A stretch of 64,000 bases of DNA from Candidatus Contubernalis alkalaceticus. Lineage in GTDB: Bacteria > Bacillota > Dethiobacteria > SKNC01. The notes under the pieces are model-generated. The model made no database searches. It was given only the letters and a program-made list of their open reading frames with translations, and was not told the DNA's origin. Below, in pieces: positions 55,031-64,000 of this stretch (position 1 is its first letter; each line of letters starts with the position of its first letter). The translations under genes and the position numbers were made by a program. Location of the stretch: NCBI RefSeq assembly GCF_022558445.1, contig NZ_CP054699.1:2434001-2498000 (forward strand). Reading direction: 5' to 3'.

Positions 55031-56985
55031 CTCGTCTTTGACAGTTGTTACAAGCAAAAAGCTTGATGATCCCTGATTTACAAGGATTATCAAGCTTTTT
55101 TTGTATTCAAAAAAGTGAGTAATGTTTTTATTTTTTTGTCGCTTTAAAAATTTTTTTCATTTGTTTTGTTTTTATAATCTGGTAGTCTGTACGGAAATCA
55201 AATGCCTCATGTAAATCATCAGTAAAGTCAGTTCTCGTATATGTTGGAGTGTAACCCTCCCCCTTTATTTCATGAAAGTTCATATCCTTTAATCCTCTAA
55301 TTATTTCACTGCAGGTATATTTCTCACCAAGCTTTTTTTCCAATAATCTGTAAATAATTAAGGATATAAAGCAAGTTGTAAAATGTGCTTCTATTCTGTC
55401 ATCACGGCTTAAATAAACAGGTCTGGCTTTAAATTCACTTTTCATAATTCTAAAACATTCTTCAATCTCCCATCGTCTATTGTTTACTTTAATTATTTCA
55501 GAAGCATCATCCTCAAGGTTTGTACATACAGCATAAAACCCATCAAAGGCTTCTTCTTTAGCGATAACCTCTGTATCAATACTGTATATTTCTTTTTCAG
55601 CAATTTCTCCATCAGGAGTAAAATTAGTTTTTTTAATAAATCTTCTGCAATCATTCTGATTACATTTTTTTATTTTTGTAGGATTTGAATCTATTGTTTT
55701 TTGTGCACGTTCTATCTGTGAATTACGGATTTTTCTTTGATAATCTCTATACTTGATAGAGTACGTCACAATGATTTTTTGTTCAAGGTCATTTTCTTTA
55801 ATCCAACGTTCTTTGTAAAACATTTTATTTTTAGCTTTCTCATCATCTAGTTTAGAGATGTCATAGGTTTTTACATCGTTAGAGAGGTGCCATTCGTTTG
55901 GATCAAGTGCCCATTTTTTTAGATGTGCTTTTAATTTCTTAATTGATTGAGTTGTAATAAATGCTCGTTCTTCCCTGTCGTTAAATTTTCTGTTATTTTT
56001 GGACGCTAGACCGGCATCGGTACATACGATAAATTTAGAAAGATTAAAATCAGATAGAATTTTCTTTTCTAAGGGTTTTAGTGTTAATTGTTCATTTGTA
56101 TTTCCTTTGTTGATGCTAAATGCAAGAGGGATACCGTCTCCATCCATAAATAGGCCCATTTGAATGATTGGGTTTGGTCTATGCTCTTTTGATGGACCGT
56201 ATTGCTTATCGCCATCTGCCTGTTCAATTTCAAAAAAATAATTGGTGCAATCATAATAAAGTACACCAGTATTTCTCTTAGAAACTTTTAAACTGTTGTT
56301 GTACAAGGATGATTGTAAAAAATCCGTTTCCTTAGCAATAACTTCAAGAGCTCTGTATATATGTTGAAGTTCAAAGTTAGGTTGTTCTATAAATCTTGAG
56401 GAAAGTTGGTAAGTGGCGAGCTTAGATGAAGGGAAGATTATTCTTCCGTAAATCAATCTGGAGAGTATGGAGTTTAGGTCATATGTAACCTTGTATTTTC
56501 CTAACATTTCTTTACATATTTTGTGAAGGCCAAGTTGATAGTATATTTGTTGAAGAAAAAGATAACCACCGTTAAAAGAGCGCTGTTCATCTTTCGTAAT
56601 GACCTTGGAAGGTGAGTACTTTACCAACACATCAAGCTTTTCTTCCTTCTCTTTTTGATTCAGCTCTGCTATGTATTTCTTTGCCCATTCAATGGGATCC
56701 TGGCCGTTTAACTTTTTACTCAAATCATTAACTGTTCCAAGTTTTTCAACAATCTTTGATGAATGTACACCATTCTCATAAGTTGATTTAATTACGTAAA
56801 GAGATGTGGAATTTTTTGATTTCGAAATAGACAATCTCATATTAACCCCCCAATCCCTTATATTATAACATAATACTCAATAATACTCAATAGAAATAGG
56901 TGAAAAATTGACAAATTTGCAATAAAAAAAGCCCTATTTTCAAGGCTTTTAAGACATGTGTTCATTATTCAACTGTCAAAGACCC
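55031..56985 (-). mobile_element. IS1634-type insertion sequence
   Basis: 1955 bp with terminal inverted repeats GTCTTTGACAGTTG (three bases in from each end) and one intact transposase. Flanked by a 66-bp direct repeat; long, variable target duplications are a known property of this family. A hairpin AAAAGCTTGAT / ATCAAGCTTTT at about 55048-55101 can terminate transcription in both directions. Confidence 0.9.
55128..56840 (-). CDS. IS1634-family transposase
   Basis: 570 residues, apparently intact. DDE elements: VLYYDCTNYFFEI, FIVCTDAGLASKNNRKF, and RRWEIEECFRIMKSEFKARP with the catalytic Glu. The N-terminal part and overall length fit the IS1634 group of the IS4 superfamily. Confidence 0.93.
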   Translation of the reverse strand: MRLSISKSKNSTSLYVIKSTYENGVHSSKIVEKLGTVNDLSKKLNGQDPIEWAKKYIAELNQKEKEEKLDVLVKYSPSKVITKDEQRSFNGGYLFLQQIYYQLGLHKICKEMLGKYKVTYDLNSILSRLIYGRIIFPSSKLATYQLSSRFIEQPNFELQHIYRALEVIAKETDFLQSSLYNNSLKVSKRNTGVLYYDCTNYFFEIEQADGDKQYGPSKEHRPNPIIQMGLFMDGDGIPLAFSINKGNTNEQLTLKPLEKKILSDFNLSKFIVCTDAGLASKNNRKFNDREERAFITTQSIKKLKAHLKKWALDPNEWHLSNDVKTYDISKLDDEKAKNKMFYKERWIKENDLEQKIIVTYSIKYRDYQRKIRNSQIERAQKTIDSNPTKIKKCNQNDCRRFIKKTNFTPDGEIAEKEIYSIDTEVIAKEEAFDGFYAVCTNLEDDASEIIKVNNRRWEIEECFRIMKSEFKARPVYLSRDDRIEAHFTTCFISLIIYRLLEKKLGEKYTCSEIIRGLKDMNFHEIKGEGYTPTYTRTDFTDDLHEAFDFRTDYQIIKTKQMKKIFKATKK

Positions 56986-57051
56986 GTCTCCCATTTGGAT
57001 CTACCCTTTCTATATAAAAAACTTTATTTAACTTAAATTATACTATATTAT
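56986..57051. repeat. 66-bp target duplication, right copy
   Basis: Identical to 54965-55030; it carries a stranded copy of the first ylmD codons on the minus strand. Confidence 0.9.
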
Positions 57052-57170
57052 AAGAGCATAATATTTTTTATATATGAAGTCAGTAAAGAAAATTAAAGGT
57101 GATGCAGCCCTGTAAAGTATAACGCTGATTGAAAGGTAAATTAATATATGAACAACGAAGGAGGCAGATT

Positions 57171-58187
57171 ATGAAATTAATAGGAAACTGCCAGACTACT
57201 GCTATGGGAATTTTACCCCATACCGACATGGAGAAAGCGCTAGAACTCTCCTTGTCAATGGACATTCCCTTTTGGCCTCAACTGCCCAGATACAGTTATT
57301 TTGAAGATATGTACGTGCAGATTTCCGAGCATTTCCCCGGTATAATTGTAAATTTTGAGAAACAAAATATTAGTTTTTCATTGGATAAATTTTATCAAGA
57401 ATTTGATAATCTTATGAACAATTGGGATGACGATAATTTTTTCCGTCTTTCCCCGGATTACTCTGTTTTGTTTCATCGATTTCTAGATATGGATTTAACA
57501 GGCTATCAATATGTTCGTGGTCAAAACATTGGACCCGTAAGCCTGGGATTGAAGATTCTGGATGAAAATAAGAAATCCATGATTTATCATGAGGAAGTAA
57601 AAAGCATCATTTTTGACTTTGTAGCCAGAAAAACAGAGGTACAATTGAAAGATATGCTGGAGAAACATCCCGGCTCTTTTGTTTGGGTAGATGAACCGGG
57701 ATTAGAAATGATATTTAAAGCCTTTACCGGGTATACCAGCGATGGTGCTCAAAGGGATTACCATTCCTTCCTGGAAAAGTTCCCCGGGCCCAAAGGGGTA
57801 CATCTCTGTGGAAACCCGGACTGGTCCTTCCTTCTGCAGCTGGACCTGGATATCCTCTCCGCAGATGTCTTCACCTGGGGGCACATCTTTAGTCGGTATA
57901 AGGAAGAGGTAAAAACCTTTTTAGAACGAGGGGGGATTATTTCCTGGGGCATAACACCCACCCTTACCGAGGAATATGAAAAGGAAAATGTAAAAACAAT
58001 GATTGAAAAGCTGGAAGAAATGTGGACATACCTGGAAAAATCCGGTGTTCCCCGCCGGCAAATTCTTTCTCAAGCCTGGCTTGCACCCTCCCGCTGCTGT
58101 TTAGTCAACGTAGATGGAGAGGTTACTGTAGAAAAATCCTATCGCCTGCTGAAAGCAGTATCAGAACACTATAAGAATCAAATTTAA
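57171..58187 (+). CDS. MetE C-terminal/UroD-like barrel protein
   Basis: 338 residues from the ATG at 57171 (AAGGAGG upstream); the frame begins at 57129. It has a TIM-barrel outline with SFVWVDEPGLEMIF and GPKGVHLCGNPDWSFLLQLD, where His and Cys match zinc/thiol positions of the MetE-like methyltransferase group, and QAWLAPSRCCLVNVDG near the end. Such proteins may transfer methyl groups to thiols, but the substrate is unknown. It is the only plus-strand housekeeping-type gene between 40 and 64 kb. Confidence 0.78.
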   Translation: MKLIGNCQTTAMGILPHTDMEKALELSLSMDIPFWPQLPRYSYFEDMYVQISEHFPGIIVNFEKQNISFSLDKFYQEFDNLMNNWDDDNFFRLSPDYSVLFHRFLDMDLTGYQYVRGQNIGPVSLGLKILDENKKSMIYHEEVKSIIFDFVARKTEVQLKDMLEKHPGSFVWVDEPGLEMIFKAFTGYTSDGAQRDYHSFLEKFPGPKGVHLCGNPDWSFLLQLDLDILSADVFTWGHIFSRYKEEVKTFLERGGIISWGITPTLTEEYEKENVKTMIEKLEEMWTYLEKSGVPRRQILSQAWLAPSRCCLVNVDGEVTVEKSYRLLKAVSEHYKNQI

Positions 58188-58206
58188 TAATACTATTCCC
58201 TGGATT

Positions 58207-59058
58207 TTACCATAACAATCCATTCGTTTCATCTTTTTTAACGGAGCACAGAATATTATCCATCTTATTGAGAATCTGCTGTGCATCCATTAATCCATCC
58301 ACCATAATTACCTGAAATATAAGACTCAGTTTACAAGATATTTCCAGGAAAGTAAATTCATGCTGTTCTACTGCTCCCCTTAGTTTACCTATAATAATTT
58401 TAACATCCTGCTCTGAAACATCATTTAGGACTAATGCAAACTCATCTGCTCCCAGCCATGCTAAAAAATCGTCCTTTCTTAAACGGCTCATTAACAGGTC
58501 TGCCAGTTCTTTCATTAGTTGATCTCCCCAGACTGACCTGAGATTATCATTTGCCGGTTTATAATTATCAAGGCTAATCATTAAAAGAGCTCCTCCGATT
58601 CCTCGGTTTGCCCTGGCTACCTGACAACTCAGTGCCTTTTCCAGCGAAAAACGGTTTGGAAGATTGGTTGAAAACGTGTTTATTCTAATATCCCGCATAA
58701 GGGGCTGCACCTGACGAATTAGCATATCTTCCGTCAAGTTAATAAGAACAGTTGTAATTCCTTCAAAATAAAAAAGGAGACTCCTTAACATAAGAGTCTC
58801 CTCCACAGGCTCTTCTTGCTTAAACAACTGTTTTAAACTAACTCCTGCATAATCCACTTTAATTTTATTCAAACAGGGAGAACCCCTCTGTATTTCCTGC
58901 ATGGCATTTTGAAAAACTACAGCAGTAGCTGCCTGACCAATAATTGAAGAAAGGTGATTCCAAATCCTGTCCATCATATCTTGATAATTATCTATTCCGG
59001 GAATTTTTGAATCATCGGGTTTATCAATCCTGCTGTTTGACAAAATTCTGTTCACCAC
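58207..59058 (-). CDS. GGDEF-domain protein with degenerate active site
   Basis: 283 residues. The N-terminal helical region (1-115) is of unknown function. The C-terminal GGDEF-like domain reads STNLPNRFSLEKAL, then LGADEFALVLNDV: GADEF replaces GGDEF. One substitution may allow activity, but other signature positions (ISLDNYKPANDNL in place of DIDxFKxxND) also differ, so it may be a c-di-GMP/GTP sensor rather than a cyclase. Confidence 0.75.
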   Translation of the reverse strand: MVNRILSNSRIDKPDDSKIPGIDNYQDMMDRIWNHLSSIIGQAATAVVFQNAMQEIQRGSPCLNKIKVDYAGVSLKQLFKQEEPVEETLMLRSLLFYFEGITTVLINLTEDMLIRQVQPLMRDIRINTFSTNLPNRFSLEKALSCQVARANRGIGGALLMISLDNYKPANDNLRSVWGDQLMKELADLLMSRLRKDDFLAWLGADEFALVLNDVSEQDVKIIIGKLRGAVEQHEFTFLEISCKLSLIFQVIMVDGLMDAQQILNKMDNILCSVKKDETNGLLW

Positions 59059-59190
59059 CTGATTATTACCATTATTTTCAATACAAAAACGGGAATTCTA
59101 GAACAATTTTTGCTAATTTTCTACCTATTCTCTTATTTTAAAGCAAACTCAGGAAAAGTAAAGAGTCTTATTGCTTTTCAATTATTTTTT

Positions 59191-60270
59191 TTATACATTA
59201 AAACGAAAACTGATAATATCTCCATCTTTAACAGTATAATCCCGACCTTCCAAACGGAAAAGACCTTTTTCCTTGACTTTGGTGGGACTTCCCAGTTCAT
59301 GAAGGCTGTCAAAGTGAAAGACTTCAGCCCGAATAAAACCCCGTTCAATGTCCGAGTGGATTTTCCCTGCCGCCTTTTGAGCAGGTGTACCGTTGTTTAT
59401 AGTCCAGGCTCTGACCTCATCCTCCCCTACGGTAAAAAAGGACATAAGACCCAGGTATCCGTATGCAGCCTGGGCTAACCGGGTAATTCCCGACTCTTTA
59501 AGGTTAAGGTCATTCATAAATTCTATCCGTTCTTCTAAGGGCAAAAGGCTGATCTCCATCTCCATCAGCCCGCATATTTCTATAACCGGGATACCCCGCT
59601 CTTTTGCATAGGAAATTACCCTGTCCCTATCAGAATAATCCCTTGATGCCAGCTGGTCTTCGTCAATATTGACCGCCAAAATTAAAGGTTTTTCCGTTAA
59701 AAAGTGATGCCCTGACAGGTATTCCCTCTCCTTTTCCGTCATTTCCACCTTTTCCAGAGGGGTTTCCATTTCCAAAGCAGATTGAAGGCGTTCAAAAAAA
59801 GTAATCTGATATACCACATCTTTAGGGAGCTTCCGCCCCTCTTTCAGTTTCTTTAAACGGTTTTCCACCGCTGCCAGATCCGCCAGCATTAGTTCATCGC
59901 CAAAATCACAAATCTCTTTATAAGGATTAGGTTCCCCAACAGACTGAGTGACATAATCACCATGAAATGCCCTTACCACCTGAACCAAAACATCTGCTCC
60001 CCTAACCTTATCTAACAAAAATGCTCCCTGGGCAGCAGTTCCATTTTGAGAACACATACCGGGTAGGTCCATAAACTGAATTCGGGCAGGACTGATTTTT
60101 TGTGGATGATAAAGATCTGAAAGAAACTCAATTCTGTCATCGGGAACAGCTGCCGAAGCCACATGAATTTCGCTTTTTGCCCCCGGGCCGGTTTCCAGGT
60201 GCTGCTCTGTAAGCAGATTATAAATTGTGGTCTTACCGGAAAGAGGCATTCCTATTAATCCAATTTGCAT
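59191..60270 (-). CDS. ychF: YchF/Obg-like GTPase-fold ATPase
   Basis: 359 residues from the ATG at 60270 (GGGGAG nine bases upstream); the frame begins at 60324. Walker A GMPLSGKTT, DLPG switch (QFMDLPGMCSQNG), and C-terminal TGS-like domain (EVRAWTINNGTPAQKAAGKI, then HSDIERGFIRAEVFHFDSL). The family binds the ribosome and is linked to oxidative stress. The usual G4 NKxE/NMxE motif is replaced (VNIDEDQL), so nucleotide preference is uncertain. Confidence 0.85.
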   Translation of the reverse strand: MQIGLIGMPLSGKTTIYNLLTEQHLETGPGAKSEIHVASAAVPDDRIEFLSDLYHPQKISPARIQFMDLPGMCSQNGTAAQGAFLLDKVRGADVLVQVVRAFHGDYVTQSVGEPNPYKEICDFGDELMLADLAAVENRLKKLKEGRKLPKDVVYQITFFERLQSALEMETPLEKVEMTEKEREYLSGHHFLTEKPLILAVNIDEDQLASRDYSDRDRVISYAKERGIPVIEICGLMEMEISLLPLEERIEFMNDLNLKESGITRLAQAAYGYLGLMSFFTVGEDEVRAWTINNGTPAQKAAGKIHSDIERGFIRAEVFHFDSLHELGSPTKVKEKGLFRLEGRDYTVKDGDIISFRFNV

Positions 60271-60457
60271 TATCTTCATCTCCCCATAAAAGTAAATAAT
60301 TCTTTTAATGATTTTATAGTTCACACTTTTAAAATTATTTTAGCCTTTAAAATCATAGCAGATTATATCATTTTTTACAAATCTTATTTTTAAACTCAAA
60401 ATATCAAATTTTAAAATTTTTATTTAAGTAACAGGAACTTTAAAAAAAATAAAAAAT

Positions 60458-60500
60458 TGGCTTTACCTGAAAAAGGCAGAGCCAATATTTTTTTTAACAG
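60458..60500 (-). terminator. Hairpin downstream of the cupin gene
   Basis: The stem TTGGCT / AGCCAA has T runs on both sides and may serve both strands. Confidence 0.6.
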
Positions 60501-60544
60501 CTTTTACAACCCGTTTTACAAATTTTTTATGAATTAACGAACTT

Positions 60545-60871
60545 CTAAGGCCGAATCATCACCAGCATCATTTTAAACTGAGACAAAGCCTTCAAAGCAT
60601 GGGGCTTGTTGGCGGGCATGATGATCATTTCCCCGTCTTTAACTATGTGAGGTTCTCCGGCAATGGATATCTCCACTTCCCCCTCCAACACCTGAACCAG
60701 GGCGTCAAATGGTGCTGTATGTTCACTGAGTCCTTCCCCCTGGTCAAAGGCAAAAATGGTCACCGTACCTGTCTTTTGAGCAATAACCTGTCTGCTCACT
60801 ACAGACTTCTCCTGGTATTTTACCAGATTTGTCAAAGGAATTACCTTACCTATAATGTTTTGATCTTCCAT
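60545..60871 (-). CDS. Cupin-domain protein
   Basis: 108 residues from the ATG at 60871 (AGGAG eight bases upstream); the frame begins at 60904. Small single cupin: GEGLSEHTAPFDALVQVLEG and DGEMIIMPANKPHALKA carry the two metal-binding motifs. Probably a metal-dependent sensor or isomerase-type protein; substrate unknown. Confidence 0.8.
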   Translation of the reverse strand: MEDQNIIGKVIPLTNLVKYQEKSVVSRQVIAQKTGTVTIFAFDQGEGLSEHTAPFDALVQVLEGEVEISIAGEPHIVKDGEMIIMPANKPHALKALSQFKMMLVMIRP

Positions 60872-60904
60872 ACTGCCATCTCCTATCCATGAGCAGCAGC
60901 ACAT

Positions 60905-61214
60905 ATGAATGTTTTTTCAGATGTCAGCTGCTCATGTTCATTTTTTTAACAATTGATTTAAAGTTACATTTTTGTTTTCCAATGTGTTCATGATACCTTA
61001 GTCTATTTTATCTTTTTTTAAGGGTATAAGACCCCCACCTCTAAGCGTTAGCGTAGGTGCTTTTAATCAGGTGGAGTAAAGTCTCCACCTGATTCCCCTT
61101 TTTTTTAGCTTGCTGAAACGAGTTAACTTATATCTATTTATTTACTATTTACAATTAATTTATTTCCAAACACTGTTGAAATTTGTAGACCTGCTTAAAA
61201 ACAAATGTGTCTAT
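60905..61214. other. Intergenic region with two hairpins
   Basis: 61036-61059 is an imperfect hairpin (CACCT..AGGTG). 61065-61106 is a perfect 12-bp stem (AATCAGGTGGAG / CTCCACCTGATT) followed by CCCCTTTTTTTT on the plus strand. The pair resembles sub-terminal hairpins of IS200/IS605-type elements, but no transposase is present. No gene is seen. Confidence 0.5.
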
Positions 61215-62408
61215 TTAGTTATTTAACAGCTCCAGGGCCTGATCAGCATAATCATGGGCTTCATCCAGAAGTTCCCAGGCTTCTTTGGAATGATGAAATC
61301 CCCAGCTGTTTTCAGCAAACACCCAATCAAAACGTATTTGGGCTTTTCGGTGTAGACTCCTGATTTCATCCAGTTCCTGCGATTCTCCCTGCTCTGTCAG
61401 GACAGCCAGGCCTTCAATAACGTTCACCAGTTTATCCATGATAGATTCCATGGAGTTAATGGTATCTTCCTGTATTTTTTCACACCTTGAACGGATATCC
61501 GCCAGGTCTTGATGGCAGGAACCACAGGATTCCTCCATATGATTCAGCGGACTGGTCCACCAATGGGAAGGTATGCTCTCGCCGCTCTCCCCCTGAACCG
61601 AGGGCATGTGGCAGTCCACACAGGCCAAATTTATGCTATCATGAACGCTCCCCAAATAAAACTGGTATTCTGGATGCTGAATTTTAATCAGCGGCGTTCC
61701 AGACCGGGGATGAATCCAATCGGCATATCCCATCTCATCAAAGTATTCCTCCACTTGATGCAGCTTCAATCCCTTCTCCCAGGGTAAGACTACTTCCAGG
61801 GTATCCTGGTCAAAATAATATTCAACATGACACTGGGCGCATACCAGATCCCGGGAAGATCTATTAGCCGGTGGTTCAACGGTTTTATCCATGGCTTCTG
61901 TCAAAAAAGGCCTGGAAATCCTGTTCTCCATGCCGGAAGGGTTATGACAGTCCAAACATGAAATGGAGTATATGGACTCTTCAGCAATTTCGTCAAAGGA
62001 CATACTGTAAAATTGTGTTCCATATTTTTCTATAAGTCCGGGAACATTGCTGCTTTTGCAGGACATACAAGTGGCTCCTGGTTTGGGACGCCCAATGTGT
62101 TTCACATCTTCCAAAGCATATACATGGCCCCTGGAACGTAAATATTCCTTGCTGAACCCATAACCTTCGTAAATGGTTTTTAATTGGGGGTACAGTTCCA
62201 AATAGTCAATAGGAACAGAACCCCGGTATACAGTAGAATTCATTTCAGAGTTTTTCAAGTAGGATGCATATTGGTCTGGATACGCTTCTCCCCAAACAGC
62301 CGGATCAGGTTCACCTGAGGGAATTCCCTGGGGTTGAACCTGACAACCCCATAAAAACAGCCCATACATAGATAACAAACATACCAGGCCAATAACCATT
62401 TTTCTCAA
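61215..62408 (-). CDS. nrfA: Pentaheme nitrite reductase NrfA, lipoprotein form
   Basis: 397 residues; TTG start with AGGAGGT eight bases upstream. The lipobox-like LFLWGC places it at the outer face of the membrane. Five heme-binding sites: CMSCK (catalytic heme with Lys ligand), CLDCH, CAQCH, CVDCH and CGSCH. The distal ligand and active-site residues lie in SVHDSINLACVDCHMPS. It reduces nitrite (and hydroxylamine) to ammonium. No nrfH quinol dehydrogenase gene is adjacent within the window, so the electron donor is unclear. A hybrid-cluster protein gene lies just upstream. Confidence 0.93.
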   Translation of the reverse strand: MRKMVIGLVCLLSMYGLFLWGCQVQPQGIPSGEPDPAVWGEAYPDQYASYLKNSEMNSTVYRGSVPIDYLELYPQLKTIYEGYGFSKEYLRSRGHVYALEDVKHIGRPKPGATCMSCKSSNVPGLIEKYGTQFYSMSFDEIAEESIYSISCLDCHNPSGMENRISRPFLTEAMDKTVEPPANRSSRDLVCAQCHVEYYFDQDTLEVVLPWEKGLKLHQVEEYFDEMGYADWIHPRSGTPLIKIQHPEYQFYLGSVHDSINLACVDCHMPSVQGESGESIPSHWWTSPLNHMEESCGSCHQDLADIRSRCEKIQEDTINSMESIMDKLVNVIEGLAVLTEQGESQELDEIRSLHRKAQIRFDWVFAENSWGFHHSKEAWELLDEAHDYADQALELLNN

Positions 62409-62547
62409 TGGCTCTACCTCCTCAAAAAATTTCTTTGCTTACCATTGAACTTGTTTAATGAATTCGAGACCCCATAATTATATCCTTTATTTTGTGGTTA
62501 ACAAGATAGTAAGTAGCAGAAAAAAACCTTCTAAAATGGTAATAAAG

Positions 62548-62871
62548 TTATCTTTTCATATCCTTGGGATTAGGAGCCTTAACCACAAAAAACTCAAGAA
62601 TGTCCTCAGAAAAGTTTCTCACATCCATCTTAACATTATAGGGAATATTTATAATATCCCCTTCTTCATATTGATGAAAATCCTGATCATCCAAAGCGAT
62701 GGACATCTTCCCATTAATAATAATCATATATACATTGGAATTTGATAAGTGTACAGGTAGTCCAGCGTCTTTTAATAAAGTCATATGGTTTATTACGACG
62801 TTATTATCGTCAACAATCTTCTCTATCTTCTTTTCACTGACCTTTGTATATGTAAATCTTTTCTCCAACAA
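62548..62871 (-). CDS. Small cupin-domain protein
   Basis: 107 residues from a TTG at 62871. The beta-barrel outline is GLPVHLSNSNVYMIIINGK, then YEEGDIINIPYNVKMDVRN. The His-rich metal motif is weak (one His in the first motif). Located between hcp and nrfA on the same strand, so it may be part of the nitrogen-stress response. Function unknown. Confidence 0.75.
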   Translation of the reverse strand: MLEKRFTYTKVSEKKIEKIVDDNNVVINHMTLLKDAGLPVHLSNSNVYMIIINGKMSIALDDQDFHQYEEGDIINIPYNVKMDVRNFSEDILEFFVVKAPNPKDMKR

Positions 62872-62917
62872 TTCAAGCCCTTCTTCCTTAACATATTCTT
62901 AATAAATATTAAAATTT

Positions 62918-62950
62918 TTGTTTTCTCTCCTCAGGCATAGACCGGAGGAG
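62918..62950 (-). terminator. Intrinsic terminator after hcp
   Basis: The stem CTCTCCTC / GAGGAGAG lies between hcp and the cupin gene; on the minus strand it is followed by AAAACAAAAATTTT, a moderate T tract. Confidence 0.55.
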
Positions 62951-63024
62951 AGAAAAGTGAGAGCTCCTTGGGGGGAACAGGTTATAAGATGATAAATTAA
63001 GTTAAGTCCTTTTAAATACACCTA

Positions 63025-64000
63025 TCAGGCCAGTAATTCAGCCAGGTCTTCATCAGCAGTTTTAATGGGCTGAATATTGAAGTTTTTAACCAGGACATCC
63101 AGCACGTTGGGTGTAACAAAGGCTGGCAGGCTGGGGCCCAGGCGGATGTTTTTAACATTTAAATGCAGCAGTGTAAGCAGAATGGCACAGGCTTTCTGCT
63201 CATACCAGGACAGGACCATGGATAGAGGGAGATCGTTAATTCCACAATCAAAAGCTCCCGCTAAGGCTGTCGCCACCTTGATGGCAGAATAAGCATCGTT
63301 ACACTGACCCATATCCAGCAGCCTGGGGATGCCGCCGATATCACCCAGTTTCTTATCAAAGAAACGGAATTTACCGCAGGCCAGGGTCAGGATAATAGTA
63401 TTATCTGGCGCTTTCTCAACAAATTCAGTATAATAGCTGCGGCCGGGTTTGGCCCCATCACATCCCCCCACCAGGAAGAAATGCTTAATGTCACCGTTTT
63501 TAACCGCTTCAATTACTTTGTCTGCTACACCCAGTACCGCATTGTGCCCAAAGCCCACCAGGACACTACCTTTATCCTCATCCTGAGAGAAACCAGGCAT
63601 TTTCAAGGCCTTTTCAATGGCAGGGGTAAAGTCTTCATTTTCAATATGATTGAGGCCGGGCCAGCCAACTGTCCCCACGGTAAAGATACTTTCTAGATAA
63701 GAATCCTTGGGCTTCTGGATACAGTTAGTAGTCATAACAATGGATCCGGGAAAATCAGCAAATTCATTCTTCTGATTCTGCCAGGCTGTTCCGTAGTGCC
63801 CATAAAAATGTCCATATTTTTTTAATTCCGGATAACCGTGGGTGGGAAGCATTTCGCCATGAGTATAAATATTGATTCCCTTCCCTTCAGTCTGCTGAAG
63901 CAGAGCCTCCAGATCTTTCAGGTCATGCCCTGAAACCAGTATACATTTTCCCTTCTTATGACCCAGGGGTACTTCGGTAGGAACAGGTTGACCGTATTTA
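63025..64000 (-). CDS. hcp: Hybrid cluster protein (hydroxylamine reductase), 5' end outside window
   Basis: The frame stays open to the window edge, giving 324 C-terminal codons of a family of about 540. Cluster ligands: TTNCIQKP (Cys), [10 protein letters not shown] (Cys), [10 protein letters not shown] (Cys), [14 protein letters not shown] (Glu) and [14 protein letters not shown] upstream (His). Hcp has been shown to reduce hydroxylamine and NO; with NrfA nearby, the right end of the window looks like a nitrite/NO-detoxifying or nitrogen-respiring locus. Confidence 0.95.
   Translation of the reverse strand, partial: KYGQPVPTEVPLGHKKGKCILVSGHDLKDLEALLQQTEGKGINIYTHGEMLPTHGYPELKKYGHFYGHYGTAWQNQKNEFADFPGSIVMTTNCIQKPKDSYLESIFTVGTVGWPGLNHIENEDFTPAIEKALKMPGFSQDEDKGSVLVGFGHNAVLGVADKVIEAVKNGDIKHFFLVGGCDGAKPGRSYYTEFVEKAPDNTIILTLACGKFRFFDKKLGDIGGIPRLLDMGQCNDAYSAIKVATALAGAFDCGINDLPLSMVLSWYEQKACAILLTLLHLNVKNIRLGPSLPAFVTPNVLDVLVKNFNIQPIKTADEDLAELLA

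Overview
The window reads as a chromosomal segment of a moderately low-GC, endospore-forming, anaerobic Gram-positive bacterium of the class Clostridia. The evidence is the Firmicute gene order around ileS, divIVA and the ylm genes, a T-box leader, a PyrR-type leader, CotF-type spore coat proteins, and an NrfA/hybrid-cluster-protein pair for reduced nitrogen chemistry. I cannot name the species from the sequence alone.

Layout. Positions 1-1231 hold the 3' part of rqcH (ribosome quality control). From there to about 40.1 kb lies an accessory island packed with mobile-element wreckage: IS30, IS4, IS3 and ISL3 types, a Mu/Tn7-like cassette, three group II intron reverse transcriptases (one truncated), and two tyrosine recombinases. 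The island is bracketed by a 52-bp perfect direct repeat of the rqcH 3' end (1119-1170 and 39858-39909). From 40.1 kb to 54.97 kb there is a conserved housekeeping block, almost all on the minus strand: spore coat genes, pyrR, rluD, lgt, lspA, a DksA-like gene, a nitroreductase gene, ileS, divIVA, ylmH, yggT, sepF, yggS, an HlyD-like gene and ylmD. An intact IS1634-type element follows (55.0-57.0 kb). The right end has a MetE/UroD-like gene, a degenerate GGDEF gene, ychF, two cupins, nrfA and the 3' part of hcp.

Two systems stand out inside the island. (a) 30151-35803 is a complete-looking RiPP locus. It has a 59-residue cysteine-free precursor with a Val/Ile-rich tail, a cobalamin-dependent radical SAM enzyme, a second radical SAM enzyme, a PqqD-like recognition domain apparently fused to a GNAT acetyltransferase-like domain, an SdpI-like immunity candidate and an ABC exporter. 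(b) 20815-24667 is a ComQXPA-type quorum-sensing locus. It encodes a 66-residue ComX-like pre-pheromone ending in GYWL, an isoprenyl transferase (ComQ-like), a ComA-like regulator and a PDZ plus multi-membrane-span ComP-like kinase, with an intrinsic terminator between comA and comP. Two further copies of this module (8.4-10.6 kb and 36.3-39.7 kb) are visibly decaying.

How the parts fit. The quorum-sensing copies sit next to repeated fragments of small secreted-protein genes and of a lipoprotein/C39-peptidase pair. The island therefore looks like a place where a signalling and secreted-effector module has been duplicated, shuffled and eroded by mobile elements. The housekeeping block serves lipoprotein maturation (lgt, lspA), cell division (divIVA, sepF), isoleucine charging and pyrimidine control, and is ordinary apart from the IS1634 insertion just upstream of ylmD.
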